This document shows, in pieces, positions 8,860-15,869 of a DNA stretch of 18,947 nucleotides; the first letter of the stretch is position 1; the number at the start of each line of letters is the position of its first letter. Both the position numbers and the translations under genes were made by a program. The stretch lies in assembly GCA_050050175.1 (NCBI GenBank), contig JASFUT010000026.1, positions 1 to 18,947 of the forward strand, given 5' to 3'. The stretch comes from CAVQCX01 sp050050175. Lineage in GTDB: Bacteria; Pseudomonadota; Gammaproteobacteria; Chromatiales; Chromatiaceae. Below the pieces are notes generated by a model. The model was not told the DNA's origin. It did not search any database and saw only the letters and a list, made by a program, of their open reading frames with translations.

Positions 8860-9609
8860 TCAGCCGCCCGCCTGCTCCTCGACCTCGACGAAGTCGTCCT
8901 CGGACGCGCCGGCGGTCTGAGCCGCCACCGCCCTGCCCTCCAGGACCGCAGCCGCCGCGCCCTGCACGTAAAGCTGCACCGCGCGGATGGCGTCGTCGTT
9001 GCCCGGGATCACGTAGTCGACGTTCTCGGTGGAGTTGTTGGTGTCGACGACCGCGACCACGGGCACGCCGAGCTTGGCCGCCTCGCTGATGGCGATCTTC
9101 TCGTGCCCGACGTCGATGACGAACAGGGCATCGGGCAGGCTGTTCATGTGCTTGATGCCGCCCAGGCTCCGGTCGAGCTTCTCCATCTCCCGGCGCAGGC
9201 CCAGCGCCTCCTTCTTGTGGAACTTCTGATCGAGCGAGCCGTCCGCCTCCATCGCCTCCAGCTCCAGAAGACGCTTGATGGACTGCCGGATGGTCTTGAA
9301 GTTGGTGAGCATGCCGCCCAGCCAGCGATGGTTGACGTAGGGCATGCCGCAGCGCTCGGCCTCCTCGCGCACCGCGTCCCGGGCCGAGCGCTTGGTGCCC
9401 ACGAACAGGATCTTGCCGCCGTTCGACGCGAGCTTCCCGATGAAGTTCATCGCGTCGTGGTACAGGGGAAGCGTCTTCTCGAGGTTGATGATGTGGATCT
9501 TGTTACGCTGACCGAAGATGTAGGGACTCATCTTCGGGTTCCAGTAACGGGTCTGGTGACCGAAGTGCACGCCGGATTCCAGCATCTGGCGCATGGATAC
9601 CTTGCTCAT
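8860..9609 (-). CDS. rpsB: Small ribosomal subunit protein uS2
   Basis: S2 is a 30S ribosomal protein at the head-body junction. The 249-residue product (E. coli 241) carries all the family landmarks: MSKVSMRQMLESGVHFGHQ, RYWNPKMSPYIFGQRNKIHI, FVGTKRSARDAV, YVNHRWLGGMLTNFKTI and the DTNNSTENVDYVIPGNDDA C-terminal region, then an acidic tail. ATG 9609 has GGAG at 6-nt spacing and matches the family start; an in-frame extension to 9648 would run into the leader. It is the first gene of the minus-strand block and in E. coli S2 represses its own rpsB-tsf mRNA through the leader. Confidence 0.99.
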   Translation of the reverse strand: MSKVSMRQMLESGVHFGHQTRYWNPKMSPYIFGQRNKIHIINLEKTLPLYHDAMNFIGKLASNGGKILFVGTKRSARDAVREEAERCGMPYVNHRWLGGMLTNFKTIRQSIKRLLELEAMEADGSLDQKFHKKEALGLRREMEKLDRSLGGIKHMNSLPDALFVIDVGHEKIAISEAAKLGVPVVAVVDTNNSTENVDYVIPGNDDAIRAVQLYVQGAAAAVLEGRAVAAQTAGASEDDFVEVEEQAGG

Positions 9610-9743
9610 TGTATGCTCCGAATTGTGTCGGGTTGGGCCTCCACGCACCCCGAACGGTAACCCGGCGGACCGGGCACCCGACCGCTCGTGCCGGTGCGTG
9701 TGTGGTGTGTCGCGGCCAATCGAGAATGGTTTGCGATTCCGCG
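9610..9743 (-). promoter_or_regulatory. rpsB 5' leader, candidate S2 autoregulatory region
   Basis: About 134 nt separate the predicted rpsB transcription start from the ATG, comparable to the long E. coli rpsB leader known to mediate S2 feedback. The segment is rich in self-complementarity, for example an imperfect ACCGGCA/TGCCCGGT stem and TCGGG/CCCGA flanking the ribosome-binding region. I could not fold it or match it to a covariance model, so the regulatory role is inferred from position and the known E. coli mechanism. Confidence 0.45.
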
Positions 9744-9759
9744 GCGCGTTTTATACCAT
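9731..9759 (+). promoter_or_regulatory. Candidate map-glnD promoter overlapping the rpsB promoter
   Basis: On the plus strand TTGCGA (9731-9736) and TACCAT (9754-9759) are spaced by 17 bp, each a 4/6 match. The -10 would overlap the rpsB -10 on the other strand, so the two promoters could compete. An AT-rich TTAATT at 9801-9806 is a weaker alternative -10 nearer to map. Support is modest. Confidence 0.3.
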
Positions 9760-9778
9760 ATCGAGGCGGTCGCGACAA
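9750..9778 (-). promoter_or_regulatory. rpsB operon sigma70 promoter (extended -10)
   Basis: Read on the minus strand: TTGTCG (-35, 9773-9778, 4/6), a 17-bp spacer ending in TGG, then TATAAA (-10, 9750-9755, 5/6). The TGN just before the -10 is an extended -10 element, as described for the E. coli rpsB promoter. The following ACGCGCCGCGG is a GC-rich discriminator, the type associated with ppGpp/DksA repression of ribosomal promoters. The predicted start is near 9743. Confidence 0.7.
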
Positions 9779-9834
9779 TCGCCGTGCCGCGCACAAGGTC
9801 TTAATTTTCCCCATCTTTCTCCCGGGCCCCTCCT

Positions 9835-10620
9835 ATGAGCGTCACTGTCAAGACCGCCGAAGAGATCGAGAGGATGCGGGTGGCGGGCCGGCTGGCGGCC
9901 GAGGTGCTCGAGATGATCGGCGGGCATGTCCGGGCCGGGGTGACCACCGAGGAGATCGACCGCATCTGCCACGACTACATCGTCGGCGAGCAGGGGGCGA
10001 TCCCGGCGCCCCTCAACTATCGGGGCTTCCCCAAGTCCGTGTGCACCTCGGTGAACCACCAGGTCTGCCACGGCATTCCGGGGAACAAGCGGCTGAAGAA
10101 CGGTGACATCGTCAACATCGACGTGACCGTCATCAAGGACGGCTTCCACGGGGACACGAGCAAGATGTTCTTCGTGGGGGAGCCGTCGATCCTGGCGCGG
10201 CGGCTGGTGCGGGTCACCCATCAGGCGATGTGGACGGGCATAGAGCAGGTACGCCCGGGTGCGCGCCTCGGAGACATCGGAAACGCGATCGAGCGGTTCG
10301 TCGAGTCCCACAACTACTCGGTGGTGCGCGAGTACTGCGGCCACGGCATCGGCAAGGAGTTCCACGAGGAGCCCCAGGTGCTGCACTACGGCACCCCGGG
10401 CACCGGCCTGCAGCTTCAGGCGGGGATGTGCTTCACCATCGAGCCCATGGTGAACGCGGGTAAGCGGCACGTGAAGCTGCTCCCTGACGGCTGGACGGTG
10501 GTGACCAAGGACCGCTCGCTCTCCGCCCAGTGGGAGCACACCATCCTGGTGACCGAAGACGGCTACGACGTCCTGACCCTGCGCGCCGAGGAGCACGGGG
10601 CCGAGGCGGCAACCGCCTGA
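9835..10620 (+). CDS. map: Type I methionine aminopeptidase
   Basis: MetAP removes the initiator methionine from nascent proteins in the cytoplasm. The 261-residue product aligns along its length with E. coli Map (264). The five metal ligands are all present at Asp96, Asp107, His170, Glu203 and Glu234, in the contexts IVNIDVTVI, GFHGDTSKMF, YCGHGIG, FTIEPMVNAG and QWEHTILV. The N-terminus MSVTVKTAEEIERMRVAGRL matches the family start, and an in-frame TAA at 9802-9804 with no start codon after it excludes an upstream start. Unusually, the ATG is immediately preceded by CCTCCT (9829-9834), an anti-Shine-Dalgarno-like sequence, in a pyrimidine-rich tract. glnD follows after 10 nt. Confidence 0.98.
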   Translation: MSVTVKTAEEIERMRVAGRLAAEVLEMIGGHVRAGVTTEEIDRICHDYIVGEQGAIPAPLNYRGFPKSVCTSVNHQVCHGIPGNKRLKNGDIVNIDVTVIKDGFHGDTSKMFFVGEPSILARRLVRVTHQAMWTGIEQVRPGARLGDIGNAIERFVESHNYSVVREYCGHGIGKEFHEEPQVLHYGTPGTGLQLQAGMCFTIEPMVNAGKRHVKLLPDGWTVVTKDRSLSAQWEHTILVTEDGYDVLTLRAEEHGAEAATA

Positions 10621-10630
10621 GCAGGCCCCC

Positions 10631-13279
10631 GTGAGCGCCGTCTTCGACATCGTCGAGCTGGACCGGAGCCTGGCGGCGCCCGCGCCTCCCATCGCGGCCT
10701 TCCGCGACGCCGTGGATCGGGGCATGGCCTCCCTGCGTGCGCGCTTCGAGCAGGGCGAGCCGGTCGCCGTCCTCGTGGGCGAGCGGGCCCGGCAGATCGA
10801 CGCGCTGATCACCCGCGCCTGGCAGCGCTTCGTGCCCGGCGACGCGGGAGCCGCCCTGGTCGCGGTGGGCGGCTACGGCCGCGGCGAGCTCCATCCCGCG
10901 TCGGATATCGACCTGCTGCTGCTCATCGGCGAGGAGTCCGACGGGCTGACCGGGGGGATCGGCGCGTTCCTGACCTTCCTGTGGGACATCGGCCTGGAGG
11001 TGGGGCACAGCGTGCGCACCGTCGAGGACTGCGTCCGGGAGGCGGAGAACGATCTCACGATCGCCACCAACATGATGGAGTCCCGCCTGCTGTGCGGCAG
11101 CGAGCCCCTGTACGGCGCCATGTGCGAGGCGACCGGTCCCGGGCGCATGTGGCCCAGCGAGAAGTTCTTCGCCGCCAAGTGGCACGAGCAGCGCAACCGC
11201 CACCGCAAGTACGACGACACCGGCTACAACCTGGAGCCGAACATCAAGGAGAGCCCGGGCGGGCTGCGCGACATCCAGGTGATCGGCTGGGTCGCCAAGC
11301 GCCACTTCGGGACAGGCACCATGCACGGCCTGGTCGAGCACGGCTTCCTCACAGAGGCCGAGCACCGTGCCCTGACTGAAGGCCAGGAGCATCTGTGGCG
11401 CATCCGCTTCGTCCTGCACGTCCTCCACGGACGGCGCGAGGACAGGCTGCTGTTCGACTCCCAGCGGGCGCTGGCCGCCGAGTTCGGCTACACCGACAGC
11501 GACCAGAACCTCGCGGTCGAGCAGTTCATGCAGAGCTACTACCGCACGGTGATGGAGATCAGCCGCCTCAGCGAGATGCTGCTGCAGCTCTTTCAGGAGG
11601 CGATCCTGCTCCACGACCGGGTCGGTGCCCCGGAGCCCATCAACGCACGGTTCCAGGCCCGCAACGGCTTTCTGGAGGTCGTCGACGAACGGGTATTGAA
11701 GCGCTACCCCTTCGCCCTGCTCGAGATCTTCCTGCTGCTGCAGCAGCACCAGGGGCTGCGGGGGGTACGCGCGAGCACCATCCGCCTGATCCGCGCCCAC
11801 CGCCACCTCATCGACGAGCGTTTCCGCAACGACCTGCGATGCCGCAGCCTGTTCATGGAGATCATGCGCCAGCCCAGAGGCATCACCCATGCGCTGCGCC
11901 GGATGAACCGCTACGGCATCCTCGCCGCGTACCTGCCGGCGTTCTCCAACATCGTCGGGCGCATGCAGTACGACCTCTTCCACGTCTACACGGTGGACGA
12001 GCACACCCTGTTCGTGATCCGCAACCTCCGCCGCTTCACGGTGCCCAGGCACGAGAACGAGTTTCCCCTGTGCAGCGAGGTGGTGAAGAACATCCCCAAG
12101 CTCGAGCTGCTCTACCTGGCCGCCCTGTTCCACGACATCGCCAAGGGCCGGGGCGGGGACCACTCACAGCTGGGCGCGCAGGACGCCCGGGCGTTCTGCC
12201 TGCATCACGGGCTCAGCGAGTACGACAGCGGCCTGGTGGCCTGGCTGGTGGAGAACCACCTGCTGATGTCCATGACCGCCCAGCGCAAGGACATCAGCGA
12301 TCCCGAGGTGATCCGGGAGTTTGCCGCGATCATCCGCGACCCCGTCCGTCTCGACTACCTCTACCTGCTCACCGTGGCGGACTCCCACGCCACCAACCCC
12401 CAGCGCTGGAATTCCTGGAAGGACGCGCTCCTGCGCGAGCTCTACGGCGGCACCCGGCACGCGCTGGTGCGGGGTCTGGAGAATCTGCAGGCGCAGGACG
12501 AGCTGATCCAGGAGAAGCAGGCCGCGGCCCTGAGCGACCTCGACGCCCAGGGGATCTCCGCTGACGCCGCCATCGCGCTTTGGGCGAGGCTCAGCGTGGA
12601 CTACTTCCTCCACGCCAGTCCGGAGGAGATCGCCTGGCAGTCGAAGGTCGTCATCGACTCGCGCATCGAGGACCTGCCCCTGGTCCTGCTCCAGCCCACC
12701 ACCCGCCGGGGGACCAGCGAGGTGTTCGTCTACGGCCCCGACCTGGACCAGCACTTCGCCCTGACCACCAACATCCTCGACCAGCTGGGGCTCAACATCG
12801 TCGACGCCCGGGTGGAGACAGCGGACAACGGCTTCACCCTGAACAGCTACCTGGTGCTGGAGGAGAACGGCGATCCGATCGACGGCGCCCTGCGCGAGCG
12901 CGAGATCTGCCAGGCGCTCCGGGCGGGCCTCACCCGACCGGAGAGAGTCGACCTGCTCGCCACTCGCAGGCTCCCCCGCCGCCTCAAGCACTTCACCAGC
13001 CCCACGCAGGTCGAGTTCTCCCAGGACCGGCGCAACAAGCGCACCGTGCTGCGGCTGCGCACCACCGACCGCCCGGGGCTCCTGGCCCGCGTGGGCCTGG
13101 CCTTCGCCGACTGCGGGGTGCGGGTGCTCAATGCCAAGATCGCCACGGTGGGGGCGGAGGCCGAGGACATCTTCTTCCTGACCGACCGCCAGGACTGCCC
13201 CCTCGAGGACGACACCCAGCTCGAGTGCCTGCGCAACGCCCTCCTCGACCGGCTCGGACACAGCGAGCAGGCGGTCTGA
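10631..13279 (+). CDS. glnD: Bifunctional PII uridylyltransferase/uridylyl-removing enzyme
   Basis: GlnD senses glutamine and adds or removes UMP on PII proteins (GlnB/GlnK), controlling glutamine synthetase and NtrB/C. The 882-residue product matches the E. coli length (890). The nucleotidyltransferase motif VGGYGRGELHPASDIDLLLL has GG at 80-81 and catalytic Asp92 and Asp94. The HD phosphohydrolase motif FHDIAKGRGGDHS has His501-Asp502 and His511, so both activities look intact. Two C-terminal ACT domains, about 694-780 and 801-870, would bind glutamine. The GTG at 10631 is chosen because it follows map by 10 nt and gives the family N-terminus; its Shine-Dalgarno sequence is weak, consistent with coupling to map. 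glnD is probably co-transcribed with map. Confidence 0.98.
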   Translation: MSAVFDIVELDRSLAAPAPPIAAFRDAVDRGMASLRARFEQGEPVAVLVGERARQIDALITRAWQRFVPGDAGAALVAVGGYGRGELHPASDIDLLLLIGEESDGLTGGIGAFLTFLWDIGLEVGHSVRTVEDCVREAENDLTIATNMMESRLLCGSEPLYGAMCEATGPGRMWPSEKFFAAKWHEQRNRHRKYDDTGYNLEPNIKESPGGLRDIQVIGWVAKRHFGTGTMHGLVEHGFLTEAEHRALTEGQEHLWRIRFVLHVLHGRREDRLLFDSQRALAAEFGYTDSDQNLAVEQFMQSYYRTVMEISRLSEMLLQLFQEAILLHDRVGAPEPINARFQARNGFLEVVDERVLKRYPFALLEIFLLLQQHQGLRGVRASTIRLIRAHRHLIDERFRNDLRCRSLFMEIMRQPRGITHALRRMNRYGILAAYLPAFSNIVGRMQYDLFHVYTVDEHTLFVIRNLRRFTVPRHENEFPLCSEVVKNIPKLELLYLAALFHDIAKGRGGDHSQLGAQDARAFCLHHGLSEYDSGLVAWLVENHLLMSMTAQRKDISDPEVIREFAAIIRDPVRLDYLYLLTVADSHATNPQRWNSWKDALLRELYGGTRHALVRGLENLQAQDELIQEKQAAALSDLDAQGISADAAIALWARLSVDYFLHASPEEIAWQSKVVIDSRIEDLPLVLLQPTTRRGTSEVFVYGPDLDQHFALTTNILDQLGLNIVDARVETADNGFTLNSYLVLEENGDPIDGALREREICQALRAGLTRPERVDLLATRRLPRRLKHFTSPTQVEFSQDRRNKRTVLRLRTTDRPGLLARVGLAFADCGVRVLNAKIATVGAEAEDIFFLTDRQDCPLEDDTQLECLRNALLDRLGHSEQAV

Positions 13280-13290
13280 GCCTTCCACCG

Positions 13291-13338
13291 GCGAATTGAT
13301 CTGAATCAGGCTCAATTCGCGCATTCTTTTCTTATATT
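13291..13338 (+). terminator. Candidate glnD terminator (9-bp dyad followed by a T-rich run)
   Basis: GCGAATTGA (13291-13299) is a perfect inverted repeat of TCAATTCGC (13312-13320), with an inner CTG/CAG pairing in the loop region, 12 nt after the glnD stop. It is followed by GCA and then a T-rich TTCTTTTCTTATATT. This fits an intrinsic terminator for map-glnD, although the T-run is offset by three bases and the stem is AT-rich. The same DNA contains an FNR-type box, so the dyad may serve instead or also as an operator. Confidence 0.45.
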
Positions 13339-13345
13339 ATCTGAT
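13296..13345 (+). promoter_or_regulatory. FNR/Anr-type box and class II promoter upstream of the exported unknown gene
   Basis: TTGAT-CTGA-ATCAG (13296-13309) matches 9 of 10 positions of the FNR/Anr consensus TTGAT-N4-ATCAA. A -10 hexamer TATATT (13333-13338, 5/6) predicts a start near 13344-13345, which puts the box centre at about -41.5 to -42.5, the class II activator position. The -35 position itself reads GCTCAA, a poor match, as expected when an activator is needed. The leader to the ATG at 13426 would be about 81 nt. Confidence 0.5.
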
Positions 13346-13425
13346 ACTGATAGGCTTTCCCGGGCTCGGCGGTGCGCGCCGCATCGGGCCCCGTGCGACT
13401 TGCGACTGAACCAGGAGATCGCCGT

Positions 13426-14073
13426 ATGAGAGCCCCGTTCATGCTGAGGGCCGGATCCCTCGCCCTGCTGCTCGGCATCATCGGCGCCGCCGCGGCGGCC
13501 GACGCCGGCTCCGGGGGCGGCCAGCCCGAGGGCGCCCCGCCCGCAGGGTCCGGGCAGGCGGAGTCGGTCGAGCCGGCCACCGGCACGGAGGCCCGCGCCG
13601 CAGCCCCCGACCGGGCGTCCGCCACGGGCGCGGCTCCCGCCGAGCCCGAGCAGGCGGCACCGATGCAGCCGGCCGCGGGCCCACAGCCCGTCCCGGAGAT
13701 GATGCCTGAGCCCTTGGACTACCTGGACGCGGTGCGCAGGCAGCGCCGCGCGCTGGCCGAGCGCCGTCGCGAGGCCGCAAGGGAGCGCACGGAGGCCAGG
13801 CGCGAGGAGATCGAGGAGCGCCACGCGCGGGTCCGCGATCAGGCGGAGGCCCGGCGCTGGGCGCATGACCCCCAGGGCGAGTACCTGAGCCAGATACACC
13901 GGCAGCGCACACAGGCCCTCAAGGCCCAGTCGGAGATCCTGCGCCAGCAGCTGGACCAGCGGAGCGATGCGATGCGCGAGCAGGCGCAGCGCCTGCGCGA
14001 GCAGCACGAGCAGTGGGCGATGCCCCCGGCTCCCTTCGACTGGGGCAACCCCTGGTACTACCGGGGCTACTGA
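13426..14073 (+). CDS. Exported Ala/Pro-rich coiled-coil protein of unknown function
   Basis: I do not recognise this 215-residue protein. Residues 1-27 form a signal peptide (MRAPFMLRAG, then a Leu/Ile/Ala core, likely cleavage near AAADA), so it should be exported. Residues 28-95 are low-complexity Ala/Pro/Gly/Glu and probably disordered. Residues 97-195 are highly charged, rich in Arg, Glu, Gln and Ala with few helix breakers, and likely form a long helix or coiled coil. The tail PAPFDWGNPWYYRGY is aromatic and conserved-looking. The ATG at 13426 has AGGAG at 8-nt spacing; the frame extends upstream to 13372 but without the right N-terminus. No cysteine or catalytic motif is seen. It sits alone behind a putative FNR-type promoter. 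A structural periplasmic or outer-membrane-associated role is only a guess. Confidence 0.8.
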   Translation: MRAPFMLRAGSLALLLGIIGAAAAADAGSGGGQPEGAPPAGSGQAESVEPATGTEARAAAPDRASATGAAPAEPEQAAPMQPAAGPQPVPEMMPEPLDYLDAVRRQRRALAERRREAARERTEARREEIEERHARVRDQAEARRWAHDPQGEYLSQIHRQRTQALKAQSEILRQQLDQRSDAMREQAQRLREQHEQWAMPPAPFDWGNPWYYRGY

Positions 14074-14114
14074 GGCCCACGTCCGGCCGGCCCCGGAGCC
14101 GCGCCAGGGCCTCA
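14071..14114. other. Inverted repeat spanning the two convergent stop codons
   Basis: TGAGGCCC (14071-14078), beginning with the stop of the exported protein, is the perfect reverse complement of GGGCCTCA (14107-14114), ending with the stop of the VOC gene. The 28-nt interior is GC-rich and contains CCGGCCGG. Without T-runs it is not a classical terminator, but a transcript from either strand would end its reading frame inside this stem. Confidence 0.4.
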
Positions 14115-14489
14115 CACCGCCTCGATGAGCTCCAGGGCGTTGCCGTCGGGGTCCCGGCAGAACAATGCCCGGCGACCCGAGCGACTGAGCGAGTAGTCGA
14201 TACCGTCGCGCTCCAGCGCGGCCACCAGCCGGTCCAGATCGGACACGGTGAGCGCCAGATGGCGATCCCGACCGCCGTGCTCGGGCCTACCCTCCCGCGG
14301 GTCCGGGCTGGGTAGCTCGAGCAGGTGGATCGCGCGGCGCCCGACCTTCAGCCAGGCGCCGGGGAATCCGAGATCGGGCCGGGACGGATCAGTCTCGAGC
14401 CCCAGCGTCCCGCCGTAGAAAGCGAGCGAGCGCGCCGTGTCGGCGACCAGAAGGCTCACGTGGTGGAAGTCCCGGACCCCCAGGCTCAT
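14112..14489 (-). CDS. VOC superfamily protein (glyoxalase/bleomycin-resistance/dioxygenase fold)
   Basis: This 125-residue protein is a single two-module VOC domain. The N-terminus FHHVSLLVADTARSLAFY is the typical first beta-alpha module, and the second reads RHLALTVSDLDRLVAALE. Four candidate metal ligands sit in the expected places: His10, Glu58 (HLLEL), His77 and Glu120 (NALELIE), with the common DPDGN turn at 113-117. Substrate cannot be read from sequence; lactoylglutathione lyase-like, dioxygenase-like or fosfomycin-resistance-like activities all use this fold. The ATG at 14489 is chosen because it gives the canonical N-terminus; ATG 14516 would add nine residues without a ribosome-binding site. 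It lies on the opposite strand between glnD and dapC, so it breaks their usual adjacency. Confidence 0.85.
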   Translation of the reverse strand: MSLGVRDFHHVSLLVADTARSLAFYGGTLGLETDPSRPDLGFPGAWLKVGRRAIHLLELPSPDPREGRPEHGGRDRHLALTVSDLDRLVAALERDGIDYSLSRSGRRALFCRDPDGNALELIEAV

Positions 14490-14556
14490 TGACCTTGCGT
14501 CTCCCCTGCCGCTCATAGGGCGCGGGACGAACGGCGCCGCCAGCCCGGGGCCGCCG

Positions 14557-14586
14557 TTGGTGCCCCTGCCCCCGATACCCTATACT
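14557..14586 (+). promoter_or_regulatory. Candidate dapC-dapD-yffB promoter
   Basis: TTGGTG (14557-14562, 3/6) and TATACT (14581-14586, 5/6 to TATAAT) are spaced by 18 bp in the 162-bp divergent gap between the VOC gene and dapC. The predicted start is near 14593, leaving a leader of about 60 nt. The -35 is weak. Confidence 0.45.
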
Positions 14587-14651
14587 ACGCGGCCCGTGCG
14601 CGCTGCGGCCACACGCCGGAGCCCCTGACCCAGCTCGGAAGCCCGACCGGC

Positions 14652-15848
14652 ATGAACAGCGATCTGGCGAAGCTCCAGCCCTATCCGTTCGAAAAGCTGG
14701 CCGCCCTCAAGGCCGGCCTGTCCCCTCCCGCGGGCCTCGCCCCCATCGCCCTGTCCATCGGCGAGCCGCGGCACGCCACACCCCATTTCATCGCCGAGGA
14801 GGTGCTGTCGCACCTCCACGGGCTGTCCGCCTACCCGAGCACCCGGGGGACGGATGAGCTGCGTGCGGCGGCCGCTGAGTGGCTCATCCGGCGATTCGGG
14901 CTGCCCGACGGGAGCATCGACCCCGCCGCCCAGGTGCTGCCGGTCACCGGCACGCGCGAGGCCCTGTTCGCCCTCGCCCAGGCGGTGGTGGACCCCGCCC
15001 GCGCGCCGCTGGTCATGATGCCCAATCCGTTCTACCAGATCTACGAAGGCGCCGCCCTCCTGGCCGGCGCGGAGCCCCGTTACCTGCCGTGCACGGCCGA
15101 GACCGGGTTCTTGCCGGACTTCGACGCGGTCACGCCGGGGGAGTGGGACCGCTGCCAGCTCCTCTACATCTGCTCGCCCGGCAACCCGACGGGTGCGGTG
15201 ATGGGTCTGGACGACCTCCGGGCGCTCATCCGCCTGGCCGAGCGCCACGACTTCGTGATCGCCTCCGACGAGTGCTACTCCGAGATCTATCCGGACGAGG
15301 CCCGCCCGCCGGTCGGACTTCTGCAGGCGGCGGCCGCGATGGGCAACACGGAGTACCGGCGCTGCGTGGTCTTCCACAGCCTGTCCAAGCGCTCCAACGT
15401 GCCGGGCCTGCGCTCGGGCTTCGTGGCGGGCGACGCCCGGATCATCGAGCCGTTCTTCCGCTATCGCACCTACCAAGGCTGCGCCATGCCGCCCCACCAT
15501 CAGGCGGCGAGCGTCAAGGCGTGGCGGGACGAGACGCACGTGCGCGGCAACCGCGCGCTCTATCGAGAGAAGTTCGACGCCGTGCTTGACGCGCTCGACG
15601 GCGTGCTGGAGGTCGAGCGACCGGCCGGCGGCTTCTATCTCTGGCCCCGCACACCCGTTCCGGACCCCGAGTTCGCGCGAGGCCTGTTCGCGCAGCAGAA
15701 CCTGACCGTGCTGCCCGGCAGCTACCTGTCGCGGGAGGCCGACGGCGGCAATCCCGGGAGAGACCGGATCCGCATGGCCCTTGTGCCCCCGCTCGAGGCC
15801 TGCGTGGAGGCCGCCGCGCGCATCAGACGATTCGTGAGCACCCTTTGA
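14652..15848 (+). CDS. dapC: Succinyldiaminopimelate aminotransferase DapC
   Basis: DapC is a PLP enzyme that transaminates N-succinyl-2-amino-6-ketopimelate with glutamate to N-succinyl-L,L-diaminopimelate in the lysine/peptidoglycan precursor pathway. The 398-residue product is a fold-type I aminotransferase: the YPSTRGTDELR region, CSPGNPTGAVM, SDECYSEIY and the PLP-lysine motif SLSKRSNVPGLRSGF with Lys246. The N-terminus (LAKLQPYPFEKLAALKAG) and the IALSIGEPRHATPHFI segment are characteristic of the proteobacterial DapC group rather than AspC or ArgD. Its place directly ahead of dapD supports this role. The ATG at 14652 fits the family N-terminus, though the Shine-Dalgarno sequence is weak (GACCGG). 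dapD begins 21 nt after its stop. Confidence 0.93.
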   Translation: MNSDLAKLQPYPFEKLAALKAGLSPPAGLAPIALSIGEPRHATPHFIAEEVLSHLHGLSAYPSTRGTDELRAAAAEWLIRRFGLPDGSIDPAAQVLPVTGTREALFALAQAVVDPARAPLVMMPNPFYQIYEGAALLAGAEPRYLPCTAETGFLPDFDAVTPGEWDRCQLLYICSPGNPTGAVMGLDDLRALIRLAERHDFVIASDECYSEIYPDEARPPVGLLQAAAAMGNTEYRRCVVFHSLSKRSNVPGLRSGFVAGDARIIEPFFRYRTYQGCAMPPHHQAASVKAWRDETHVRGNRALYREKFDAVLDALDGVLEVERPAGGFYLWPRTPVPDPEFARGLFAQQNLTVLPGSYLSREADGGNPGRDRIRMALVPPLEACVEAAARIRRFVSTL

Positions 15849-15869
15849 CCCCATCCCTGGAGAAGACCG

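Noticed and set aside
9503..9814. Minus-strand small ORF (ATG at 9814, preceded by GGGAG) running through the rpsB promoter
   Set aside because: It would need a transcript starting inside map, it overlaps the rpsB promoter, leader and coding sequence in another frame, and the product resembles no protein.
10433..13324. Two long minus-strand open frames antisense to map and glnD
   Set aside because: They are shadows of glnD in GC-rich DNA; translations are compositionally skewed and have no recognisable family.
13341..13352. Tandem CTGATA CTGATA repeat
   Set aside because: Two 6-bp copies in an AT-rich spacer are likely chance; no regulator with such a site is suggested.
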